A stretch of DNA of 64,000 bases from an uncultured Chryseobacterium sp. (GTDB taxonomy: Bacteria; Bacteroidota; Bacteroidia; Flavobacteriales; Weeksellaceae): NCBI GenBank assembly GCA_913777465.1, contig CAJYRQ010000013.1, positions 1 through 64,000 of the forward strand, in the 5' to 3' direction. Below are positions 1 through 8,701 of this stretch, piece after piece. The stretch's first letter is position 1. Each line of letters opens with the position of its first letter. Position numbers and translations under genes: made by a program. Under the pieces are notes generated by a model. The model was not told the origin of the DNA, made no database searches, and saw nothing but the letters and a program-made list of their open reading frames with translations.

Positions 1-1
1 C

Positions 2-1285
2 ATGGGAGAAGGTGTTATGGAAGCGACAATTATCACCTGGCTGTTCGGCGAAGGCGATACTGTAAAAGAGGATGATTCCGTAGTAGAAATTGCAACAGAT
101 AAAGTAGATTCAGACGTTCCGACACCGGTTTCGGGGAAAATTGTAAAGATCCTTAAACAGAAGGACGAAGTTGCAAAAGTGGGTGAAGCCATTGCTATTT
201 TAGAAATTGAAGGAGAAGGCGGAACCACGGCTTCAGAAGAAGCTCCGGCAGAAACTGCAACGGCAGCTCCGGATGCGGAAACCCTGAAAACCATTGAAGA
301 ACCGTTGAAAGTGTCGGCTTCTACGGAGTTTTCGGGAGATCTTTACCTTTCTCCACTGGTAAAATCCATCGCACAACAGGAAAATATTTCCGAATCTGAA
401 CTGAAATCCATCAAAGGAAGCGGTCTGGAAGGAAGAATTACCAAAGAAGATATTTTAGCTTACGTTAAAAACAGAGAAAACCAGTCTGCACCTCAGGCGG
501 CTCAGGTACAGCAGGCAGCTCCTGCTAAGCAGCCGGTACAGACGTCTGCTCCTGCGGCAACCATTACCGCTGGTGCCGGTGACGAAATTATCCCGATGGA
601 CAGGATGAGGAAGATCATCGCTGAAAACATGGTAAAAGCCAAGCAGATTGCCCCTCACGTTACTTCTTTCATCGAAACGGACGTTACCAACGTGGTAAAA
701 TGGAGAAATAAAAACAAATCGTTATTCGAAAAGCGTGAAGGCGAAAAACTGACGTTCATGCCGATTTTCGTAAAAGCGGTGGTAAAAGCCATCCAGGATT
801 TCCCGATGATCAACGTTTCCATCAGCGGAGAAAACATCATCAAAAAGAAAAACATCAATATCGGTATGGCTACTGCCCTGCCGGACGGAAACCTGATTGT
901 TCCTGTAATTAAAAATGCAGACCAGCTATCCCTTTCAGGATTGGCAAAAGCGATCAATGACCTGGCTTACCGGGCAAGAAATAAAAAACTGAGACCGGAA
1001 GATACGCAGGGTGCCACCTACACGATTTCCAACGTGGGAAGCTTCGGAAACCTGATGGGAACACCGATTATTCCTCAGCCGCAGGTAGCGATCCTTGCCA
1101 TCGGGGCAATCGTTAAAAAACCGGCGGTTCTTGAAACACCGGACGGTGATGTGATCGCCATCAGAAACCTGATGTTCATGTCTCACTCTTACGACCACCG
1201 GGTAGTAGACGGTTCCCTGGGAGGAATGATGCTGAAGCATGTTCACGATTACCTGCAGAACTGGGATCTGAACACGGAAATATAA
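2..1285 (+). CDS. 2-oxo acid dehydrogenase E2 acyltransferase, 5' truncated by window edge
   Basis: This is the E2 core enzyme of a 2-oxo acid dehydrogenase complex, which passes an acyl group from lipoate to CoA. The lipoyl domain comes first, with the lipoylated Lys in TDKVDSDVP (visible residue 34). A peripheral-subunit-binding domain follows at about 114-155, after an Ala/Pro/Gln-rich linker. The catalytic domain ends with YDHRVVDG, where His399 and Asp403 are the catalytic pair. The reading frame is open to the left edge and the usual first ten or so residues are missing, so the true start is outside the window. The TDKVDSDVP form of the lipoyl site is typical of branched-chain 2-oxo acid dehydrogenase E2, but a pyruvate or mixed substrate cannot be excluded. 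It is a different paralogue from the succinyltransferase at 9174-10436. Confidence 0.9.
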   Translation: MGEGVMEATIITWLFGEGDTVKEDDSVVEIATDKVDSDVPTPVSGKIVKILKQKDEVAKVGEAIAILEIEGEGGTTASEEAPAETATAAPDAETLKTIEEPLKVSASTEFSGDLYLSPLVKSIAQQENISESELKSIKGSGLEGRITKEDILAYVKNRENQSAPQAAQVQQAAPAKQPVQTSAPAATITAGAGDEIIPMDRMRKIIAENMVKAKQIAPHVTSFIETDVTNVVKWRNKNKSLFEKREGEKLTFMPIFVKAVVKAIQDFPMINVSISGENIIKKKNINIGMATALPDGNLIVPVIKNADQLSLSGLAKAINDLAYRARNKKLRPEDTQGATYTISNVGSFGNLMGTPIIPQPQVAILAIGAIVKKPAVLETPDGDVIAIRNLMFMSHSYDHRVVDGSLGGMMLKHVHDYLQNWDLNTEI

Positions 1286-1330
1286 GCAATAAGCAATCGG
1301 TAATAAGTAATTTTCACCTTGAAAATAAGA

Positions 1331-1356
1331 CCTTCGGATTTTTCCGGAGGTTTTTT
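1331..1356 (+). terminator. Rho-independent terminator after E2 gene
   Basis: An 8-bp stem (CCTTCGGA with TCCGGAGG, one G-U pair) and a TTTT loop are followed directly by six T. It lies 45 bp after the E2 stop codon. Confidence 0.8.
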
Positions 1357-1652
1357 GTTACAGATACCGAAAAAGACATTCCCATACAAACACCTGATTT
1401 TTCCACCAATGATTGTATCATATATAATCGCTGAAGATAATTTATACGACAAAAGACAAAAAATAATTACCGTAATTTTTTCACAAAACTAAGAAATAAG
1501 GAATATTAATACTTTATCATCCGGATATTTCTGTTAATATATAAAGTTTCTTTAAAATATATTCAAAACCGAGCAACTTAAAATGTAAATTATTGATTTT
1601 TTGCCTGTTATCATTTTTTCTTATATTTGGTGAAATCCAAAAATTAATAATT
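1357..1652. other. AT-rich intergenic region
   Basis: Between the E2 terminator and the next start codon I see no convincing gene. The right end holds the promoter of the secreted protein (1600-1629). The rest is AT-rich, without clear repeats. Confidence 0.6.
1600..1629 (+). promoter_or_regulatory. Bacteroidota-type promoter for T9SS protein
   Basis: TTTG at 1600-1603 and TATATTTG at 1622-1629 match the -33 (TTTG) and -7 (TAnnTTTG) elements of the major Bacteroidota sigma factor, with 18 nt between them. The start codon is at 1653. Confidence 0.6.
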
Positions 1653-2951
1653 ATGCAAAAAAAATTACTCCAGTCAGTATTAATGGCTCTGCCGTTATTG
1701 AGCTTCGGCCAAATCATTCTCAGTGAAAATTTTAATGGTACGGCTATTCCTTCTACCTGGGCTGTACAGCAATCCAATCCCAATGAAACCTGGAAAATAG
1801 CCGCCGTTACATCCGGAAGTGTTGCGTCGGTTGACTATGATGATACTCCGGGACAGCAAAACGAATGGCTGATTTCTCCTTCCATGAATCTTGGTAATGC
1901 GACCTATTATTATCTGAAGTTTAAAGCGGGCCTGAGCTATTACTGGTCGGTAGATCCCAGTAATAATTACGATGCTTTGGTAAAGATCTCTACCGATAAC
2001 GGAGTTACCTGGACGCAGGTCTGGTCTGAAAACAGCTTGGGAACATTTAACAATTATGAGATGAATCCTGTAACGATCGATATCAGTGCTTACAAAAACA
2101 ATCCGAATGTGAAAGTTGCTTTCCAGTATGTAGGTCTTGACGGAGCCGCCTTGTATATTGACGATTTTTCGGTAGAAGGCGCAAGTTCCGCTCAGCTGAA
2201 TTACTGCGGACCTCTGGCTTTTGACCTCGGATTTGGAAGTGATGGTGATGAGCCGATTACGCTGGTGAATTTTGCCGGAATCAACAATACAACCGATTCT
2301 GAAGCCTACATAGGAAGCCAGCATGAATTCTTCTTATCTCAGACCGCTAATGTAACAGCCGGCCAATCCTACCCTATTACTTTAAAAGGCAATACCGAAG
2401 GAGATTACGAAAACAGTTTTGCCGTGTTTATAGACTGGAACCGGAACGGAGTGCTTAACGATCCCGGGGAAGTATACGCGGTGACCCAAACCATTTACGG
2501 ATCTACCGGGGAAGATGCCATCCAGGCCGTTCATTCCATCACGGTTCCCGCAGGTGCACTGCCAGGAAATACGAGAATGCGCGTGAAAAAGATTTTCGGT
2601 ATTATTGATGATGAACCGAGTCTTATCGATCCTTGTGCAGGTTCCGATTACGGACAGGCGGAAGATTACACGGTGAATGTTACGGCATCTGCCCTGGCGG
2701 TTAATGAAGCCGGTAAAAAAGATGCAGCCTTCAAAGTGTATCCTAATCCGACAAGCGACGTTTTAAATTTTGATTCCAGGACAAAGGTAAAATCTGTCAA
2801 CGTTGTTGATTTATCCGGAAAAGTTGTAATAAGCTCTGAAGTTAATCAAAATAAATTCAATATCGATTTATCACAATTGCCTGCCGGAACCTATATGGTA
2901 ACCGCCCAGACAGAAAGCGGAATGCAATCTGGAAAAGTAATTAAAAAATAA
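1653..2951 (+). CDS. Secreted protein with adhesin-like, GEVED and T9SS type A sorting domains
   Basis: A 432-residue exported protein of unknown role. Residues 1-19 form a signal peptide (MQKKLLQ, then a hydrophobic core ending SFG). The region around 20-175 reads like a cleaved-adhesin / choice-of-anchor J beta-sandwich (SENFNG, NEWLISPSMNLG). The stretch around 235-345 matches the GEVED domain (VFIDWNRNGVLNDPGEVY). The last 73 residues, from VYPNPTSDVLNF, are a T9SS type A sorting domain, predicting Sec export followed by T9SS secretion or surface attachment. I chose the ATG at 1653 because the frame is open upstream to 1593 but those residues precede the signal peptide and overlap the promoter. 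No peptidase catalytic domain is visible. Confidence 0.85.
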   Translation: MQKKLLQSVLMALPLLSFGQIILSENFNGTAIPSTWAVQQSNPNETWKIAAVTSGSVASVDYDDTPGQQNEWLISPSMNLGNATYYYLKFKAGLSYYWSVDPSNNYDALVKISTDNGVTWTQVWSENSLGTFNNYEMNPVTIDISAYKNNPNVKVAFQYVGLDGAALYIDDFSVEGASSAQLNYCGPLAFDLGFGSDGDEPITLVNFAGINNTTDSEAYIGSQHEFFLSQTANVTAGQSYPITLKGNTEGDYENSFAVFIDWNRNGVLNDPGEVYAVTQTIYGSTGEDAIQAVHSITVPAGALPGNTRMRVKKIFGIIDDEPSLIDPCAGSDYGQAEDYTVNVTASALAVNEAGKKDAAFKVYPNPTSDVLNFDSRTKVKSVNVVDLSGKVVISSEVNQNKFNIDLSQLPAGTYMVTAQTESGMQSGKVIKK

Positions 2952-2973
2952 ATTTTAACTACCAATCAATTGT

Positions 2974-3007
2974 AAATAGACCTGTAATCCGCATTGCAGG
3001 TCTATTT
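2974..3007 (+). terminator. Hairpin terminator after T9SS protein
   Basis: An 11-bp perfect stem (AAATAGACCTG with CAGGTCTATTT) and a 12-nt loop lie 22 bp after the stop codon. The downstream T tract is short, so termination strength is uncertain. Confidence 0.65.
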
Positions 3008-3240
3008 AGTTAAATAATATAACTCATCTTTTTCAGTATGATCTGCAAATCTGTCATCGCATCCAGCACAGTTTCCGTCACCGGATAACCAGCTTGTCCG
3101 GTTCAGACTTTGAACTCAGGAATCTGCTGATTCAGATAATAAATATTACGAAAGTGGTAACAAGACAGTTTTGTTTCGTGGTAAAAGTAATTAATCTGAT
3201 ACATTGATAACCGGAATTACGATAAATAACAATTAAATAC
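3008..3240. other. Intergenic region before ribosomal protein operon
   Basis: No gene is supported here. The sequence is unremarkable up to the rpsF promoter at 3241. Confidence 0.55.
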
Positions 3241-3271
3241 TTGCATAATTTATAAATTTACCCTACTTTTG
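3241..3271 (+). promoter_or_regulatory. Promoter of rpsF-rpsR-rplI
   Basis: TTG at 3241-3243, a 20-nt spacer and TACTTTTG at 3264-3271 fit the Bacteroidota -33/-7 consensus. The leader would be only about 28 nt, leaving no room for a long autoregulatory leader upstream of rpsF. Confidence 0.65.
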
Positions 3272-3305
3272 CACCTCGAAATAATTAACAAATTCATTTA
3301 ACATT

Positions 3306-3647
3306 ATGAACAATTACGAAACTGTTTTCATTTTAACTCCCGTTCTATCTGAAGCTCAGGTGGAGGAAGCAGTGAACAAGTATGTAGATCTTATCAAAGA
3401 AAAGAACTGCGAAATCGTTGCTAAAGAAAACTGGGGATTAAAAAAATTAGCTTATCCGATCCAATTGAAAAAGAACGGATTCTACACTTTAGTGGAATTT
3501 AAAGGCGAAGGTTCTGTAGTAGCTGATCTTGAATTGGCATTCAAACGTGACGAGAGAGTGATCCGTTACCTGACTACAAAACTGGACAAGCACGCTGTAG
3601 ACTACGCTGTAACAAGAAGAGCAAAAGTAAAAGCAGCTAAAGCTTAA
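3306..3647 (+). CDS. rpsF: 30S ribosomal protein bS6
   Basis: At 113 residues this is the usual bS6 length. The N-terminus [16 protein letters not shown] and the stretch [14 protein letters not shown] are diagnostic. bS6 binds the central domain of 16S rRNA as a heterodimer with bS18, whose gene follows after 31 bp. It is the first gene of the rpsF-rpsR-rplI operon, a conserved order in Bacteroidota, with a promoter ending 34 bp before the start. Confidence 0.97.
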   Translation: MNNYETVFILTPVLSEAQVEEAVNKYVDLIKEKNCEIVAKENWGLKKLAYPIQLKKNGFYTLVEFKGEGSVVADLELAFKRDERVIRYLTTKLDKHAVDYAVTRRAKVKAAKA

Positions 3648-3678
3648 TTATTAACCCTATTTTTTAAAAAGACAAGAC

Positions 3679-3981
3679 ATGGCAATAGACGAAATGGCTA
3701 AACAAGCCTCAGCTGGAGGAGAATCTGAAGTAAAATTCCTTACTCCGCTTGATATCAATACAAAATCTGAAAAGAAATATTGTAGATTCAAAAAATACGG
3801 AATTAAGCACGTAGATTACAAAGATGCTGATTTCTTATTACAATTCGTAAACGAGCAAGGTAAAATCTTACCAAGAAGATATACCGGAACTTCTTTAAAA
3901 TACCAGAGAAAAGTTTCTGCTGCAATCAAAAGAGCAAGACACCTGGCGTTACTACCATACGTAGCTGACTTATTAAAGTAA
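3679..3981 (+). CDS. rpsR: 30S ribosomal protein bS18
   Basis: This 100-residue protein has the bS18 core ([39 protein letters not shown]). The N-terminus is about 25 residues longer than in E. coli, as is common in this phylum. It assembles with bS6 on the 30S platform. It sits between rpsF and rplI in one operon. Confidence 0.96.
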   Translation: MAIDEMAKQASAGGESEVKFLTPLDINTKSEKKYCRFKKYGIKHVDYKDADFLLQFVNEQGKILPRRYTGTSLKYQRKVSAAIKRARHLALLPYVADLLK

Positions 3982-3993
3982 AACATATTACAA

Positions 3994-4032
3994 TCAGCAA
4001 TTAGCCTCGCGCTTTTGGCTTTTTGTTGCTGA
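3994..4032 (+). promoter_or_regulatory. Two-step hairpin between rpsR and rplI
   Basis: An outer 7-bp stem (TCAGCAA 3994-4000 with TTGCTGA 4026-4032) encloses an inner 4-bp stem (AGCC 4003-4006 with GGCT 4017-4020). The 110-bp rpsR-rplI gap is long for this operon. It may be an mRNA-processing, attenuation or stability element; there is no T tract after it, so it is not an ordinary terminator. Confidence 0.35.
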
Positions 4033-4091
4033 ATACATCATTAATTCTAACTTGATTTTAGAAATCTAAAATCTAAAAAAGGACAACAACA

Positions 4092-4601
4092 ATGAACATT
4101 ATCCTAAAAAAAGACGTAGAGAACTTAGGTCTTGAATTCGACACCGTAAGCGTAAAGCCTGGTTATGCAAGAAACTTCTTAATCCCTCAGGGATTTGCAC
4201 TTTTGGCAACTCCTAAAAACATCGCAGCTTTAGAAGCTACTTTGGAAGCGAGAAAAGAAGAAGAAGCTAAATTAATCGCTGCTGCAAACGCCGTAGTAGA
4301 TCAATTGAAGAAAACTTCAGTTACCATTCCTGCAAAAGTAGGTTCAGGTGATAAATTATTCGGATCCATCAACAATGCAGATCTTTCTGCTGCTTTGGAA
4401 AAAGCAGGAGTATCTGTAGAGAAGAAATACATCAAAATTCCTGGTAACACGATCAAGAGAACCGGTAAAGTTACTGCAAACATCAGATTACACAGAAATG
4501 TTGAGTACAACTTCGAATTCGATATCATATCTGACGCTCCGGTAGAAGCTCCGAAAGCAGCTCCTGCTAAAAAAGAAGAAACTCCTTCTGAAGAAGCTTA
4601 A
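4092..4601 (+). CDS. rplI: 50S ribosomal protein bL9
   Basis: A 169-residue protein starting MNIILKKDVENLGLEFDTV, with the PGYARNFLIPQGFA signature of the bL9 N-terminal rRNA-binding domain. The long central helix (LEARKEEEAKL) and C-terminal domain follow. The last 20 or so residues are an Ala/Pro/Lys/Glu-rich tail (APVEAPKAAPAKKEETP) beyond the usual bL9 end, a pattern seen in flavobacterial homologues. Last gene of the rpsF-rpsR-rplI operon, followed by a strong terminator. Confidence 0.96.
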   Translation: MNIILKKDVENLGLEFDTVSVKPGYARNFLIPQGFALLATPKNIAALEATLEARKEEEAKLIAAANAVVDQLKKTSVTIPAKVGSGDKLFGSINNADLSAALEKAGVSVEKKYIKIPGNTIKRTGKVTANIRLHRNVEYNFEFDIISDAPVEAPKAAPAKKEETPSEEA

Positions 4602-4629
4602 TACTACTTTTTAATAGTATTTACATATC

Positions 4630-4658
4630 ATGCTGTCTCTTTTGAGGCAGCATTTTTT
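4630..4658 (+). terminator. Terminator of rpsF-rpsR-rplI
   Basis: A 10-bp stem (ATGCTGTCTC with GAGGCAGCAT, one wobble pair), a TTTT loop and a T tract at 4653-4658. Confidence 0.85.
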
Positions 4659-5210
4659 GATATCAAAATTCACAGCAAAAATCAAAATTCTATCCCTTTC
4701 CCTTTCCTCCTACCCGATTTTAAGATCTGGACCGGCATTATTATAAAGCAGACGCAAAAGTTAAGAAGAAAATTTGCTTTCAATCAGGTAAGGATAAATA
4801 GAAAATCAGAGTACACAATTTTACTAGGAAAAGTTTATCTTCCGACCGTATATTTCTCGGTCGCAAAGGCATTTTATTCAGCAAATGATAGTTGTGTATG
4901 ATCATACGTCTGAAGTACTGCATTTATAAGTTTTATTATAGACTATATTAATATCAAAAGAAGTATTAATATAACCAATTAAAGTTTTCTTTCAGCTCGA
5001 ATGAACTTTTTGTCTTGTCTACAAGTTTTGCGCTTGATGAGAAACATAAGTTTAGAATAAAATTTAAAAGTAGAAAGAGCACATTAAATAAAAATCAAAT
5101 ATTTTATTAATGCTGTATTTTGTCATCCTTACAAGGGATCTTATTTTAGTACTGTCATCTGCGAAAAGCTGTGCCTTCCGGGGGGAAATTAAATTACATC
5201 ACAAATAGAA
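4659..5210. other. Long AT-rich intergenic region without genes
   Basis: About 550 bp with no supportable coding sequence. It holds a small hairpin (CGACCG 4843-4848 with CGGTCG 4858-4863), two TATTAATA motifs near 4950-4975, and at about 5119-5160 a sequence similar to one at 51119-51160, suggesting a decayed dispersed repeat. Confidence 0.5.
5119..5160. repeat. Decayed copy of a dispersed intergenic repeat
   Basis: The order TTGTCATCC, AGGGATCT, then TTAGTA is repeated in the intergenic region at 51119-51160 as TTGTCATCC, AGGGATCT, then ATAGTA. Both copies lie in long non-coding gaps. Membership of a genome-wide repeat family is inference. Confidence 0.4.
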
Positions 5211-5236
5211 AAAGCCGGGAAAAATTTCCCGGCTTT
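5211..5236 (-). terminator. Terminator of thioredoxin-like gene
   Basis: A 12-bp perfect stem (AAAGCCGGGAAA with TTTCCCGGCTTT) sits just beyond the stop codon of the minus-strand gene. The flanking A and T runs would let it work in both directions. Confidence 0.8.
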
Positions 5237-5239
5237 GTT

Positions 5240-5809
5240 TTATGATCTTGGAGTCCATGTATTGAAGAACTCCTTCACTTTTTCAAGGCTGTATCCTTTT
5301 CCTTCTTCCAGGACATCACTTTGCTGGACGTGGATCATTTTACCGTTCTGATCCAGGATAATGAAAACCGGATAACCGAATTTATCTCCCGGATTTCCGT
5401 ATTTCGCAAAAATCTTTTCATTTTTATTTTCCGGAGAATAGTTCAGATGGTAATATTCATAATTCTCATCCACGATATTCTTCAGTTCAGGCGTTGTCTG
5501 TACAAACTGGTTGAATCGAAGGCACCAGATGCACCAGTTTCCGCCGGCCTGGATCATGATGTTTTTCTTTTCTCTCTTGGCTTTTGCAACTAAATCCTGA
5601 AGGTCTTTCTCCGCATCTGCTTTCGGATCGTAAGGCTTCGGGAGTCCGGCTTTTTCTTCTGATGCTTTTTTCTTTGCATCCAGCTCCGCCTGTCCGGTTT
5701 TCACCAGCAAAGCTTTATCAGTTTCTTTAGATTGGGCTTTATCTTTTAGCTCCTGGGAAAATGCCATCAGGCTGAATCCCAGAAAAGCGGTTATCATTAA
5801 TTTTTTCAT
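5240..5809 (-). CDS. Exported thioredoxin-like protein
   Basis: A 189-residue protein with a signal peptide (MKKLMITAFLGFSLMAFSQ) and a thioredoxin-like fold. The redox motif is WCIWC at about residues 109-113, preceded by IMIQAGGN. A charged Lys/Ala/Asp-rich region of about 60 residues separates the signal peptide from the fold. Envelope thioredoxins of this kind reduce or form disulfides in exported proteins; the partner is unknown. CIWC is not the CGPC of cytoplasmic thioredoxin, so it belongs to the DUF255/DsbD-gamma-like group rather than to TrxA. A TATTTTTG -7 box lies 34 bp upstream (5844-5851). Confidence 0.8.
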   Translation of the reverse strand: MKKLMITAFLGFSLMAFSQELKDKAQSKETDKALLVKTGQAELDAKKKASEEKAGLPKPYDPKADAEKDLQDLVAKAKREKKNIMIQAGGNWCIWCLRFNQFVQTTPELKNIVDENYEYYHLNYSPENKNEKIFAKYGNPGDKFGYPVFIILDQNGKMIHVQQSDVLEEGKGYSLEKVKEFFNTWTPRS

Positions 5810-5843
5810 ACGATAAATTTAAAAAAATAATACTTATTGGCAG

Positions 5844-5851
5844 CAAAAATA
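5844..5851 (-). promoter_or_regulatory. -7 promoter element of thioredoxin-like gene
   Basis: CAAAAATA on the plus strand reads TATTTTTG on the minus strand, an exact TAnnTTTG. No clear -33 TTTG was found at the right distance. Confidence 0.4.
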
Positions 5852-5867
5852 GAACCATAATTTTATT

Positions 5868-6773
5868 ATGCGTAAATTTGCCTGTTTTATGAATTTTCTT
5901 ATTAAAATATTACATCTCTTGTCCAAACTTCCGCTGAAGGTCCTGTATGTGTTTTCAGATATTATCTTCTTTCTGAATTATTATATTGTAGCCTACAGGA
6001 AAAATGTGATTACCCAGAATCTGAAGAATTCTTTTCCGGAAAAATCTCCGGAAGAAATACAGCAGATTAAAAAGAAATTTTACCTTAATTTCTCCGACTA
6101 TCTGGTGGAAACCGTAAAGTCCTTCACCATTTCCGAAACGGAATCGCGGGTAAGGATGCAGCATATCAACCAGCAGGTATTCCATGATGCCAAAGCGGAG
6201 GGTAAAAATGTAATCATGCTGGCAGGGCACGTTTTCAATTGGGAATGGATCAATGCCATGGCCAGAGTTATTCCCCAAAAGCACTGCCATCCGGTGTATC
6301 GAAAGGTTAACAGTGATTTCTGGGAAAACCAGATGAGAAAAGTCCGCAGCCGTTTTGGAAATGAAGCACTGGAAGCCAACGAAGTGATTCTAAATATCTT
6401 CAGATCCAAAAACGACGGGGATTCGGCTTATATGTTCGTTGCCGATCAGACACCGCATTTTTCCCACGTTACCTACGGACTGGAATTTTTGAACCAGAGA
6501 ACCCCGGCTTTTATTGGCTACGATAAACTGGCAACCAGAATGGATCTTGCCTTCATCTATTGTGAAATGAAAAAGGTAAAACGCGGCTACTACCAGGTAA
6601 ATTACCACCGGATTTTTCCCGATAGGGAAAAATTTACCGAGAATGAAGTGGTAAAAAAATTCCATAAGCTGCTGGAGAACACCTTGCACAAACATCCGGA
6701 TAATTACCTTTGGTCCCACCGTAAATGGAAGTACCAGGATTCGATTAAAAAATTTGATTCAGAAAAAATATAG
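5868..6773 (+). CDS. Lysophospholipid / lipid A acyltransferase, LpxL family
   Basis: A 301-residue member of the LpxL/HtrB family, which transfers a secondary acyl chain to lipid A or a related lipid at the inner membrane. The HX4E catalytic motif is HVFNWE at about residues 121-126, inside the typical context NVIMLAGHVFNWEW. A hydrophobic segment at about 20-40 anchors it to the membrane. The C-terminal NYLWSHRKWK is also diagnostic. Start is uncertain: ATG at 5868 gives MRKFACFMNF and ATG at 5889 gives MNFLIKILH, more like homologues. The glycosyltransferase starts 7 bp after the stop, so the two are co-transcribed and may act on the same envelope lipid. Confidence 0.85.
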   Translation: MRKFACFMNFLIKILHLLSKLPLKVLYVFSDIIFFLNYYIVAYRKNVITQNLKNSFPEKSPEEIQQIKKKFYLNFSDYLVETVKSFTISETESRVRMQHINQQVFHDAKAEGKNVIMLAGHVFNWEWINAMARVIPQKHCHPVYRKVNSDFWENQMRKVRSRFGNEALEANEVILNIFRSKNDGDSAYMFVADQTPHFSHVTYGLEFLNQRTPAFIGYDKLATRMDLAFIYCEMKKVKRGYYQVNYHRIFPDREKFTENEVVKKFHKLLENTLHKHPDNYLWSHRKWKYQDSIKKFDSEKI

Positions 6774-6779
6774 TTTCTC

Positions 6780-7757
6780 ATGCCGAAAAAATTAGCGGTT
6801 GCCATTTTGAACTGGAACGGAAAAAGCTGGCTCGAAAAATTCCTGCCGGGTGTCATCCGGTTTTCGCGGGATGCCGATATTTATGTTATTGATAACTTTT
6901 CTACCGATGATTCCATAGAATTTCTGCACACGCATTTTCCCTCGGTTAAAATCATTAAAAATGATAAAAATTACGGTTTTGCAGGAGGATACAATGAAGG
7001 CCTGAAACATATCGGCAACGAGTTCTATTGCCTGCTCAATTCGGATGTAGAAGTTACAGACAACTGGACGGAACCTGTTCTGGAATTGTTTGAAAAAAAT
7101 CCTTCCATTGCCGCCATCCAGCCTAAGATTTTAGCCTATGATCGTAAGAATTATTTTGAGTTTGCGGGAGCGGCGGGCGGAATGATCGATAACATCGGTT
7201 ATCCTTACTGCAGGGGAAGGATGTTCGATGATGTGGAGGAAGACAAAGGCCAGTACGATGACGAATCTGAAATCTTCTGGGCTTCGGGATGCTGCTTTTT
7301 TATCCGCTCAAAAGATTTCTGGGATCAGAAAGGTTTTGATGAGCGTTTTTTTGCTCATCAGGAAGAAATCGATCTCTGCTGGAGGCTCATCAATTCAGGA
7401 AGAAAAATTTTCTATACCTGGAAGTCCAAAGTGTACCACGTAGGCGGCGGTACCCTGAATAAGCAGAGTCCAAAAAAAACTTTCCTGAATATCCGGAATA
7501 ACCTTTCCATGGTTCTAAAGAATGCTCCTTTCCCACGGCTGATCGGTATTATTTTCCTGAGGCTGTGCCTGGATGGACTGGCAGGCGTTTATTTCGGAAT
7601 CAAGCTTGGGTTCCCGCATTTTGTAGCGGTTCTGAAAGCACATTTCAGCTTTTACGGATATGTGGCAGGGAGCTGGAAACGCAGACAAGGACATCAGAAA
7701 AACAAATTCTACCAGACAAAATGGATTATCTTTAAACATTTCCTGGGAAAAAATTAA
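6780..7757 (+). CDS. Family 2 glycosyltransferase
   Basis: A 325-residue GT-A glycosyltransferase. The N-terminus VAILNWNGKSWLEKFLPGV and VIDNFSTDDSIEF form the nucleotide-sugar site. The DxD-like metal motif is in LLNSDVEV at about 85-92. The acceptor region contains FFAHQEEIDLCWRL, with the ED-type catalytic acid. It resembles rhamnosyl/glycosyl transferases used for lipopolysaccharide or exopolysaccharide. A hydrophobic patch at about 253-285 suggests membrane association. It follows the acyltransferase by 7 bp. Donor and acceptor sugars cannot be told from sequence. Confidence 0.85.
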   Translation: MPKKLAVAILNWNGKSWLEKFLPGVIRFSRDADIYVIDNFSTDDSIEFLHTHFPSVKIIKNDKNYGFAGGYNEGLKHIGNEFYCLLNSDVEVTDNWTEPVLELFEKNPSIAAIQPKILAYDRKNYFEFAGAAGGMIDNIGYPYCRGRMFDDVEEDKGQYDDESEIFWASGCCFFIRSKDFWDQKGFDERFFAHQEEIDLCWRLINSGRKIFYTWKSKVYHVGGGTLNKQSPKKTFLNIRNNLSMVLKNAPFPRLIGIIFLRLCLDGLAGVYFGIKLGFPHFVAVLKAHFSFYGYVAGSWKRRQGHQKNKFYQTKWIIFKHFLGKN

Positions 7758-7781
7758 ATTCATTTAAATTAAATAGAGAGT

Positions 7782-8336
7782 ATGGATTTTTGTGCCATCG
7801 ATTTTGAAACCGCGACCCACGAGAGAAATTCTGCGTGTGAACTGGGAGTGTGTATTGTACAGGACTCTAAAATTGTCGAAACAAAGACCTGGCTCATTAA
7901 GCCCCCGAGCTTTCCGTATTTCAGTCCGTTTAATATCGATGTCCATGGAATTGTTCCGGATGATGTAAAGGATGCACCTACTTTCGACGAGATCTGGTAT
8001 GAAGTGGAAGAAATGATGTACGGAACTTTGATGATTGCCCATAACGCCGGTTTTGATGCCGGTGTATTGCGCGGCTGTCTGAACCACTACGGAATGTTCA
8101 CTCCGAAATTGAACTATCTGTGCAGCATCCAGCTGGCTAAAAAATCATGGGATTATTTGCCGAAATACGGGCTGAAACCTCTGGCAGAATACCATCAGAT
8201 CAGTTTTAATCATCACCGGGCCGGTGCCGATGCGGAAGTCTGTGCGAAAATCTCCCTGCTGGCTTTTGAAAAGCTATTCCTTACCACCAATGAAGAAGTA
8301 TCGGATTTTATGAAATTGAAAATTAAGAAACTCTGA
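7782..8336 (+). CDS. DEDDh 3'-5' exonuclease (DnaQ-like)
   Basis: A 184-residue exonuclease. Motif ExoI is FCAIDFETA (Asp and Glu), ExoII is in MIAHNAGFDAGVL, and ExoIII is HHRAGADAEVC with the DEDDh His and final Asp. It matches stand-alone homologues of the DNA polymerase III epsilon exonuclease domain and would remove 3' nucleotides from DNA or RNA. It lacks an N-terminal polymerase or C-terminal helicase domain. It starts 24 bp after the glycosyltransferase gene and may share its transcript. Confidence 0.85.
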   Translation: MDFCAIDFETATHERNSACELGVCIVQDSKIVETKTWLIKPPSFPYFSPFNIDVHGIVPDDVKDAPTFDEIWYEVEEMMYGTLMIAHNAGFDAGVLRGCLNHYGMFTPKLNYLCSIQLAKKSWDYLPKYGLKPLAEYHQISFNHHRAGADAEVCAKISLLAFEKLFLTTNEEVSDFMKLKIKKL

Positions 8337-8701
8337 TTCGGTAATCGTAATCAACTGTATCTAAAATTGTATTTAAGGTAAAAGCAAATAAGTTTCTTGA
8401 TATTTGAAAAACTTCCCTTAAGATAATAGCCTGTTTACACTGACCTTTATATTTTAACATTAAGAATTTAAGATGTTTTAGTTTGAAAAAATCAATTTAT
8501 CGTTGCCCGGCGATAGTTCACTTAAATCAATTGAAATAATCGTATTAAAGTAAAGAATAAACAAAGTTTATTTAATTAAGAAAATTAAGAGAATGAAGAA
8601 AAGTTTACTGGATTAAGATTTAGATAATCTCTAGGACATCATGCTATTTCAACACTGACTAATTTTAGCTATATACTGAAAAATTTACGGCATCCATCCA
8701 G
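8337..8701. other. Gene-free AT-rich gap
   Basis: About 365 bp between convergent genes. I see no gene, no strong hairpin and no clear repeat. Confidence 0.55.

Noticed and set aside
1695-2324. 209-codon open frame opposite the T9SS type A protein gene
   Set aside because: The plus-strand gene has signal peptide, GEVED and sorting domains; the reverse frame has none.
2974-3007. Hairpin considered as a riboswitch or ribosomal protein leader for rpsF
   Set aside because: It lies upstream of the rpsF promoter and directly after the preceding stop codon.
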